A stretch of DNA of 64,000 bases, taken from Geobacillus thermodenitrificans subsp. thermodenitrificans DSM 465. Its GTDB lineage: Bacteria; Bacillota; Bacilli; Bacillales; Anoxybacillaceae. The notes beneath the pieces were generated by a model. The model was not told the origin of the DNA, searched no databases, and saw only the letters and a list, made by a program, of their open reading frames with translations. The position numbers were made by a program, and so were the translations under genes. The stretch spans positions 186,001 through 250,000 of the forward strand of contig NZ_AYKT01000008.1 in the NCBI RefSeq assembly GCF_000496575.1, in the 5' to 3' direction. Shown in pieces: positions 57,541 to 64,000 of this stretch. Position 1 is the first letter of the stretch; each line of letters opens with the position of its first letter.

Positions 57541-57961
57541 CCAGTTCTAAGGGTGGACAAGGCTGGGTTAAATAAAGTTTTTTCGTAATTAAATTACTTA
57601 ATTTAAAAGGAGAAGATCGTCCAAGACCGAAATGGAGCTTATCGCCTTTAAACCAGTGGCAGCGGGCAGACATTCTCCATTTGGCTTGTGAATCGTAAAG
57701 ACTGTTTCGAGAAGCGGTACGATCCACCAATACCATTGTTTTGCAACACCCTCGAATAGTTAGAACATTTAATTCTACTTCTCTCCTACATAATTTTCTA
57801 TCTTTATAATTTTCTAGACAAATAAGAACACATGTGCTAATATATATTATAAATTAGCAACTTATTTTTTATCTACAATTATCATTTTTTTGTACAAATT
57901 ATCAAAATTTATCCTCGATTATTAAGTTAACTTACTATTTTATCATTTTTTTATCGTTTCA
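57541..57961. other. AT-rich remnant region
   Basis: No intact gene. Several TTATCA motifs lie at about 57880-57960, as before integrase 1. Confidence 0.4.
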
Positions 57962-58143
57962 CTTTATATTATGTTAACTTATTATTTTCCCGAAATATCA
58001 AGAGCTCTTCCCTCAAGTGCCCATAAAATCAATTATCCGGAACTTGTTAACCTAATTTTTTGCGTCTATCAATTTTAAACGAATTATCATTGTGGTTTAC
58101 CGATTATCATTGGTCGTTGATGATCAACTGGAGGTGTTTTTTT
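57962..58143 (+). repeat. Right copy of the island-end leader repeat
   Basis: Closely matches 42068-42268, including CTTCCCTCAAGTGCCCAT and GGAACTTGTTAACCTAA, the ATTATCAT motifs and the ribosome site GGAGG. Confidence 0.8.
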
Positions 58144-58531
58144 ATGTTGTTTCGACAAGCCATTGATGAATTTCTTTTGTATTTGCAAATTGAAAAAACT
58201 ATTCACTTAACACCACACCGTTGATGGTTATGCGTATGATTTGAGATGTTTCGAGAACTTCTTAGTTCAACATGGTTATTCTGTACAACTTCATGACATT
58301 ACAAAAACGCATGTTCGTCGCTTCATCCAGCATCAGATGACAAAAGAACATGTCAAGCCTCGAACGATCTATCGGAGAGATACTCCTAAAACGGATAGTA
58401 AATTAACCACTACGGGTATGCGAAGATCTGAAATTGTTGAACTGCTTGTGGAACAAAAGAAAAAAGGAGTGGTTACACCCCTCCCTTCCATGGTCATTCC
58501 CTTTCATTTTCATGATTTGCATTTATGTTAA
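58144..58531 (+). pseudogene. Decayed copy of island integrase 1
   Basis: Begins MLFRQAIDEFLLYLQIEKT like the intact gene, is frameshifted by a small insertion near 58205, continues RCFENFLVQHGYSVQL and ITKTHVRRFIQHQM, then jumps by deletions to DTPKTDSKL and TTGMRRSEIVEL, and ends with EQKKKGV. The catalytic HxxR and Tyr parts are lost. Confidence 0.9.
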
Positions 58532-58630
58532 GATCTCAGGTTTAACAGACTGAACTGCCTCAAACATTGGCTGACTTCTACCAAAGTAGTGAAAGTGAAT
58601 AGGAATTGAGATCAAGAGGTTTTTTATGAT

Positions 58631-59866
58631 TTAAAACTTTTTTTGCATTGCAAGAACAGTTTCCAATATTACATTTACTCCCTTTTCACAATCTTCCCAA
58701 GTGGTAAGTTCATCTTCACTATGGCTCTTTCCATTGATGCTTGGAACAAAAACCATGGCAGTTGGTATATAGCTAGCTATGAATTGAGCATCATGCCCCG
58801 CACCGCTAACCATTCTTCTATATGAATAGCCTAATGCTTTTGTAGATTGTTCTAACAGATCGCAGATTTGACGATTAAACCAAACCGTATCTCGATCCCA
58901 TAATTTTTTTGTTGTGACTTCACATCCTTCTTTGAAAGATGAATGTGCAAGTCCTTGAATAATTTCCTCCACTTGCTTGATAATGGCTGGATCTTTATGT
59001 CTAGCTTCCAGTGAAAAGACCACTTTATTTGGAATAACCGTGTGTATATTAGGAAATACGTTCATTCTTCCAACGGTATACACCAATTCATTATCAAGAA
59101 CACTCATTTTTTGCCTTATTTCAGTTATTAAGTTGTTTGCTGTAAAGAGAGCATCTCTTCTCATGTCCATCGGAGTAGTTCCGGCATGGTCAGATTCCCC
59201 AGTGACTTCAATCTCATAGCACACCATTCCAACTACACATTCAACGATACCAATAGAGCATGATTCTCTCTCAAGAATTGGACCTTGTTCAATATGCAAT
59301 TCTAAAAAAGCAGTGGCTTCTTTCAAACGTGCCTCTTCTTTACCTGCATAACCAATGGATTTTAATGCTTCTTCAAAAGTAATACCATCAGCATCTGTTT
59401 TTTGTAACATGATAGATTTTTCAAATTTACCTGAAAGAACTCCAGATGCCATCAATGAAGGTTCGAATCTAGCGCCTTCTTCATTTGTAAAATTAACAAT
59501 CGTAAGTGGAATTCGCGGTTTAATATTATTTTCTAATAAAGTTCGTACCACTTCTAAGCCAGCAACCACTCCTAAGACTCCATCAAACCGTCCGCCATTT
59601 TTTACAGTATCTAAATGCGAACCTATCACTATTGGCGGCTTGTTTTCAATCCCTTCTAAAGTAGCATAAATATTCCCCATATCATCGATCTTTATGGACA
59701 TACCTAATTCTTTGCAGCAAGAACAAAAATAATCTCGAGCCAATCTATCCTCTTCAGACAATGATAAACGTGTTACTCCATTGTTTTCTGTACGTCCAAA
59801 ATTTGCAAATTGTTCAAGCGTATTTTTTAGCCTCTCACCATTAATTAATAGTTTTTGTTGTTTCAT
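58631..59866 (-). CDS. M20-family amidohydrolase (N-carbamoyl-L-amino acid hydrolase / allantoate type)
   Basis: A 411-residue metal hydrolase of the hydantoinase/carbamoylase group. Metal-site motifs: IGSHLDTVKNGGRFDGVLGV (His, Asp), FTNEEGARFEPSLMASG (Glu-Glu), LHIEQGPILE (His), and SGAGHDAQFIA near the end; GESDHAGTTPMDMRRDA is the dimer-bridge loop. It releases ammonia and CO2 from N-carbamoyl amino acids or allantoate. AAAGGGG precedes the ATG at 59866. A remnant of a second amidohydrolase lies upstream, so the area may once have been a purine or hydantoin gene set. Confidence 0.88.
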   Translation of the reverse strand: MKQQKLLINGERLKNTLEQFANFGRTENNGVTRLSLSEEDRLARDYFCSCCKELGMSIKIDDMGNIYATLEGIENKPPIVIGSHLDTVKNGGRFDGVLGVVAGLEVVRTLLENNIKPRIPLTIVNFTNEEGARFEPSLMASGVLSGKFEKSIMLQKTDADGITFEEALKSIGYAGKEEARLKEATAFLELHIEQGPILERESCSIGIVECVVGMVCYEIEVTGESDHAGTTPMDMRRDALFTANNLITEIRQKMSVLDNELVYTVGRMNVFPNIHTVIPNKVVFSLEARHKDPAIIKQVEEIIQGLAHSSFKEGCEVTTKKLWDRDTVWFNRQICDLLEQSTKALGYSYRRMVSGAGHDAQFIASYIPTAMVFVPSINGKSHSEDELTTWEDCEKGVNVILETVLAMQKKF

Positions 59867-59939
59867 AATGTGTATTCCCCTTTCAAACAATTTAGTAACC
59901 CTATACAATATATTTGTGACCGTCTTATACTTACTAACC

Positions 59940-60290
59940 AGGAAAGCTATTTCCTATAGTTTTTAGACCAAGTCTCTTGGAAGTAAAGGTTAATAGCTTC
60001 CATTACCGCGGTTTCGTTAAAGCCCCTAGCTCGTATCCATTTACCTTTGATGAGTTTCTAAGGCTTTTTTCTTCAGATCATCTAACAAAGCTGCAACAGA
60101 GTCGATATGAGGAGCTTTACAGCTCCCCCCCTAACTGAAAACACCATATAACATCAGATGAATATGAGAATCAATAAATCCAAGAAGGTTTGAACCAACC
60201 CCCTATGATACGGTTGCTTTTTACAGCTACAGATTCGACCATTGAATTCTTTTGATCTACTGTAATAACTTCCCTGTTCATAAATATCCA
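59940..60290 (-). pseudogene. Amidohydrolase (YtcJ-like) remnant
   Basis: The minus strand begins MNREVITVDQKNSMVESVAV then KSNRIIGGWFKP, the usual start of YtcJ-type amidohydrolases, and ends with KGKWIRARGFNETAVMEA, INLYFQETWSKNYRK; the whole metal-binding barrel between is missing or garbled. A deletion remnant. Confidence 0.6.
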
Positions 60291-60693
60291 CCAAAAGACG
60301 TAAATGGTAGCGCTATCAACAAATTTTTAATTTTAATTCTGTGGATTATTTTATTGATGACTATATTGTATCAATGATATAAATCACTTTCATTTAACAA
60401 AAAGTAAAATATTTCTAAATCGACATCTTACATTAAGTATAAAATGGTGTCGCAAAACTTACATAAGGATGCAGCAGTAAGAAGGAATTAGGCAAGTTAG
60501 AGGATTATTTTCTGGATGGAACAAAAATCGAAGTCACCACCAACACTTTTTCTCGGTTTTATCTTGAGCAAAAGTCCTTTTAGATAGAGCAAAAAGTGTG
60601 ATACGAATGAATCCTACATTAATAGCAAACCGAATATAAAAAAACACGCGTCAAAATTTATGCGTGTTTTTTTATGAACCAATTACTCCATTA
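60291..60693. other. Intergenic region
   Basis: About 400 bases, no gene. An inverted repeat near 60642-60675 (AAAACACGCGT...ATGCGTGTTTTTTT) looks like the terminator of the transketolase operon. Confidence 0.5.
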
Positions 60694-61659
60694 TTATTCA
60701 GTTTCCTCTAATTTATCCATAACCGCTTTTACGATATGTTCAGCAGTTAACCCATAAAATTCTTTCAAATAATCCGTTTTTCCAACTTGACCGAATTGCT
60801 CGCGGACACCAATGCGGTACATTGACACTGGGTAAGTTTCCATAAGTGTTTCTGCGACTGCGCTGCCTAAACCACCAATGACATTATGATTTTCAGCTGT
60901 GATGATAAAGCCTGTTTTTTCTGCCGCGTATATCAATAGATTTTGATCAATCGGCTTGATCGAGTACATGTCGATCACCATTGCTTCTATTCCTTTATTC
61001 GCTAACAGATCGGATGCTTTCAATGCTTCTTCTACCATAATTCCCGATGCGACGATGGCAACATCTTTTCCATCCCGTAATAGCTTTCCTTTACCTTTTG
61101 GGAATTGTTCTGAACTTGAATATAATCGCTTCGCTTTTTTACGGATGGTGCGAATATAATGAATTCCGTATTCTCCATATATTTGTTTAAGAAGTGCTTT
61201 AAACATGGTGCTATCGCTTGCTTCATAAACGGTTGCGTTCGGAATAAGTCTCATGAGTCCAAGATCTTCAAAAGCCATATGTGTCCCGCCGTTATGTTCG
61301 GCAGTAACCCCTGCGTCTGAACCAATGATTTTCACGTTCAATCTTGCGTATGCACATGACACAAACAGTTGGTCAAATGCTCTTCTTGTCGCAAATTGTG
61401 CAAATGTATGCACAAAAGGAATTTTTCCAGTTAATGAGAAACCAGCGGCAACCCCCATCATATGCGCTTCCATAATTCCGCAGTTGATGATCTGATTGGG
61501 AATAAGCGGTTGTATTTTATTCGTCGAGATAGAACTCATTAAATCCGCTTCTAATGCGATGACGCTTGGATCGTTTTGTGCGAGCTCTAAAATGGTCTCA
61601 GCATAGACTTGACGCATTTCTTTTTCATCTAATCCAAATTGTAAAGGTGTTGTACTCAT
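60694..61659 (-). CDS. Transketolase, C-terminal subunit
   Basis: A 321-residue protein with the pyrimidine-binding and C-terminal domains of transketolase: NCGIMEAHMMGVAAGFSLTG (with the catalytic Glu region), FATRRAFDQLFVSCAYARLN, GGTHMAFEDLGLMRLIPN, and FIITAENHNVIGGLGSAVAE. It works with the upstream N-terminal subunit; the genes overlap by four bases (ATGA), so they are translationally coupled. ATG 61659 has GAGGAAGTGA upstream. Confidence 0.92.
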   Translation of the reverse strand: MSTTPLQFGLDEKEMRQVYAETILELAQNDPSVIALEADLMSSISTNKIQPLIPNQIINCGIMEAHMMGVAAGFSLTGKIPFVHTFAQFATRRAFDQLFVSCAYARLNVKIIGSDAGVTAEHNGGTHMAFEDLGLMRLIPNATVYEASDSTMFKALLKQIYGEYGIHYIRTIRKKAKRLYSSSEQFPKGKGKLLRDGKDVAIVASGIMVEEALKASDLLANKGIEAMVIDMYSIKPIDQNLLIYAAEKTGFIITAENHNVIGGLGSAVAETLMETYPVSMYRIGVREQFGQVGKTDYLKEFYGLTAEHIVKAVMDKLEETE

Positions 61660-62498
61660 ACGTTCACTTCCTCTGATGAACATTTCTGCTCTAGTTCAAG
61701 GATCGCTTCCTCAATCGCTTTTTGATCTTCTGCTGATGGTCGTATATGGTGGTTATCTTCTTTCTGTTCTAAATAAGGAACACCTTGACCTTTGATCGTG
61801 TCGAGAATAATAGCAACTGGTTTTTTTGATTGTTTTTTACCTTCAAGTATAGCTGCTTCAATTTCTTCCAAACTAGCGCCATTTACTCTGCACGTCCAAA
61901 ACCCAAAGGAACGGAACTTTTCAACAAAATCTATCGGATCACATATATCCTTTGTCCAGCCGTCAAGCTGCTTTTTATTGTCATCAACAAAAACAAATAG
62001 TCGGTGAAGCTTATGATGAGCGGCAAATTGAATGGCTTCCCAACATTGACCTTCATTTAATTCTCCATCACCCACAATTGTATAAGTATAGGATGGAATA
62101 TTTGATAATTTTTGTGATAAAGCTATTCCAACAGCGACTGAAATACCTTGACCGAGAGATCCAGTTGTCATTTCTACACCAGGGGTTAAATTTCGATCGG
62201 GATGAGATGGAAGCTTTGTGCCGTTTTGATTTAATGTGTAGAGCATTTCGTATGGGAAAAATCCTTTTATGGCCAACGCCGCATAGAGCGCTGGCCCGCC
62301 ATGTCCTTTTGATAAAACGAAGCGATCACGATGCTCATCATTCATCTGTCCTGGAGAAATATTCATGATTTTTCCGTATAAAACTGCAAGTACTTCTACG
62401 ATCGAAAGACTCCCTCCATAATGGCCAAATCCTAAGTGATTTAATTGTTTTAACGTCCACAGTCTGATTTTGTCTCTGAATCGTTCTAGGTCATTCAT
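61656..62498 (-). CDS. Transketolase, N-terminal subunit
   Basis: A 280-residue protein with the diphosphate-binding domain: VLSKGHGGPALYAALA, GSLGQGISVAVGIALSQKL and the TPP motif VGDGELNEGQCWEAIQFAAH. AAGGAGG lies somewhat far from the ATG. It transfers two-carbon units between sugar phosphates. Co-transcribed with ulaA upstream, which points to pentose or ascorbate-derived xylulose 5-phosphate as substrate. Confidence 0.92.
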   Translation of the reverse strand: MNDLERFRDKIRLWTLKQLNHLGFGHYGGSLSIVEVLAVLYGKIMNISPGQMNDEHRDRFVLSKGHGGPALYAALAIKGFFPYEMLYTLNQNGTKLPSHPDRNLTPGVEMTTGSLGQGISVAVGIALSQKLSNIPSYTYTIVGDGELNEGQCWEAIQFAAHHKLHRLFVFVDDNKKQLDGWTKDICDPIDFVEKFRSFGFWTCRVNGASLEEIEAAILEGKKQSKKPVAIILDTIKGQGVPYLEQKEDNHHIRPSAEDQKAIEEAILELEQKCSSEEVNV

Positions 62499-62585
62499 TT
62501 TTTATAGCCTATAGCCTCCTTAATGATGGTTATCTCGTGGCGGGGGTTGCAAACAAAAGTTTTTTGTTGTATTCATCGAGAACAA

Positions 62586-63962
62586 TCAGGCATTTGTAGA
62601 ATTATCAATAGAAACATTTTTTTTACCGCGAGCGAAATATAGGATAACAGGAATTAAAACAGCGGCAATGACTGCGATTGTGATTCCGGTTGAGCTGAAA
62701 TAATTCGCAATATAGCCCAATACGATTCCTGAAACTCCAAAGTCTGAATCAGAGAAGGTTGTGTTAGCAAATCCTAAGTCCCCTAATACTGGCATTAAGA
62801 ATACTGGTAAGAATGTAATTAACAATCCATTGGCAAATGAACCGATTGTTGCACCTCGTATTCCACCAGTTGCGTTTCCGAAAACTCCTGCAGTTGCACC
62901 AGTAAAGAAATGTGGAACAACACCTGGTAAAATAATAACTGCGCCAACAGCACTTAGGATAATCATACCAACGATCCCGCCTAAGAAGCTGCAGAAAAAT
63001 CCGATTAATACTGCATTTGGTGCATATGGGAATACAATTGGGCAATCAAGAGCTGGTTTTGCATTTGGTACAAGCTTATTTGAAATCCCTTTGAACGCAG
63101 GAACGATTTCTGCTAACACGAGGCGAACTCCTGATAAGATAATAAATACTCCAGCGGCAAATGTAATCGCTTGAATGACTGAATATACAATAAAGTGTTT
63201 TCCGCCGCTTAAGTTTTCTTCAATATAGTCTGGTCCTGCTATAACTGCAACGATTATATAGAGAATGGTCATTGTTAATGAGATGCTAATCGAACTATCT
63301 CTTAAAAAGCCAAGTCCTTTTGGGAAATTAATTTTTTCTGTTGAACGTGAATTTTTACCAACAAGACTTCCAATAACACCAGATAATGCATAGCCAAGTG
63401 TACTGAAATGTCCAAATCCTACTTGATCATTACCAGTAATTTTTCTCATAAATGGTTGAGCAATTGCAGGGAAAATCGCCATAATTAATCCAAGCGCTAA
63501 AGAGCCAACTAGGACAAGTTGGAATCCCTTTAGTCCGGCGACGACTAAAATGACTGCGATCATACACGCCATATATAAAGTGTGATGCCCAGTTAAGAAA
63601 ATGTATTTTAAGTTTGTAAAACGGGCGACTAAAATATTGGCAAGCATTCCAAAAAACATGATGAGGGCTGTTGATGATCCGTATTCTGATAAGGCCATAG
63701 CAACGATTGCTTCGTTATTCGGCACGACACCATTCACATCGAACGCTTTCTGAAACATTTTACCGAAAGGATCTAATGAACTAACTAAGATACCGGCACC
63801 TGCAGAAATAACGATAAAGCCTAAAAATGATTTTGTAGTTCCTTTAATGACGTCGCTAGCAGATTTTTTCTGAATTAATAATCCTATCAATGCAATTACT
63901 GAAACTAATACAGCGGGCTCACTTAAAATATCCATGATAAGCTTTAGTATTTCTTTCCCCAT
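62586..63962 (-). CDS. ulaA: PTS ascorbate-type permease EIIC (UlaA)
   Basis: Integral membrane sugar-acid permease of 458 residues with about eleven hydrophobic segments. Family marks are FMRKITGNDQVGFGHFSTLG, GKNSRSTEKINFPKGLGFL and PHFFTGATAGVFGNATGG. It needs EIIB and EIIA partners; the ulaB gene is expected just upstream, outside the window. AAGGAGGG lies at the correct distance. The adjacent split transketolase suggests that the imported sugar acid phosphate enters the pentose phosphate pathway. Confidence 0.93.
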   Translation of the reverse strand: MGKEILKLIMDILSEPAVLVSVIALIGLLIQKKSASDVIKGTTKSFLGFIVISAGAGILVSSLDPFGKMFQKAFDVNGVVPNNEAIVAMALSEYGSSTALIMFFGMLANILVARFTNLKYIFLTGHHTLYMACMIAVILVVAGLKGFQLVLVGSLALGLIMAIFPAIAQPFMRKITGNDQVGFGHFSTLGYALSGVIGSLVGKNSRSTEKINFPKGLGFLRDSSISISLTMTILYIIVAVIAGPDYIEENLSGGKHFIVYSVIQAITFAAGVFIILSGVRLVLAEIVPAFKGISNKLVPNAKPALDCPIVFPYAPNAVLIGFFCSFLGGIVGMIILSAVGAVIILPGVVPHFFTGATAGVFGNATGGIRGATIGSFANGLLITFLPVFLMPVLGDLGFANTTFSDSDFGVSGIVLGYIANYFSSTGITIAVIAAVLIPVILYFARGKKNVSIDNSTNA

Positions 63963-64000
63963 CTAAAGCCCTCCTTATAAAATTCCTAATTCCTCCAATT

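Overview
The window is a chromosomal segment of a thermophilic Bacillaceae, most likely Geobacillus. Evidence: the 5S rRNA is close to the G. stearothermophilus type; the gene set (yneT-parE-parC, treP-treA-treR, nsrR/hmp, rtp) follows Bacillus; and the core is GC-rich with strong GGAGG ribosome sites. The rtp gene (replication terminator protein) and the parE/parC pair suggest the replication terminus half of the chromosome. Two sites that look like RTP-binding Ter sites flank the NhaC-type antiporter.

Layout. 1-9.5 kb: plsY, OsmC-like protein, pepT, threonine synthase-like enzyme, FMN riboswitch-ribU, a YuiH-type molybdopterin protein and two membrane proteins. 9.6-9.9 kb: a 28-residue holin-like type I toxin with a possible LexA box and long-range mRNA pairing. 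10.1-11.4 kb: four tandem promoters, a lone 5S rRNA and seven tRNAs (Val, Ala, Leu, Ser, Thr, Tyr, Ile). 11.6-21.8 kb: metallo-beta-lactamase-fold hydrolase, phasin-like protein, UbiB-type kinase, a frameshifted CBO0543-type gene, yneT, parE, parC and a RacA-like protein. 22-26 kb: trehalose operon with TreR operators and a cre site. 26-41.3 kb: antiporter between Ter-like sites, thioesterase, class V aminotransferase, acyl-CoA dehydrogenase, spermidine synthase, the NO module nsrR/hmp, purU, rtp, a MoxR/VWA pair and a DHH phosphoesterase.

42.0-58.5 kb is an AT-rich island. Each end carries the same ~200 bp leader and tyrosine recombinase gene: intact on the left (42.27-43.17 kb) and decayed by deletions on the right (58.14-58.53 kb). 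Inside are a second, convergent 484-residue tyrosine recombinase, IS21, IS630 and IS256 remnants, a three-copy hairpin repeat, 31-bp-period repeats, a TIR-flanked segment that folds like a structured RNA, several small unknown genes, and a Gabija anti-phage system (gajA-gajB). gajB is split by a -1 shift exactly at an A_AAA_AAA slippery heptamer. An unknown co-oriented gene follows it.

58.6-64 kb: an M20-family carbamoylase/allantoate-type amidohydrolase, an amidohydrolase remnant, and a minus-strand operon of a UlaA-type ascorbate PTS permease with a two-subunit transketolase, which suggests uptake of ascorbate or a related sugar acid feeding the pentose phosphate pathway.

Four coding frameshifts in the window are each repaired by one extra base in a T or A run. 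They may be assembly or sequencing undercalls, so gene inactivation should be claimed cautiously.
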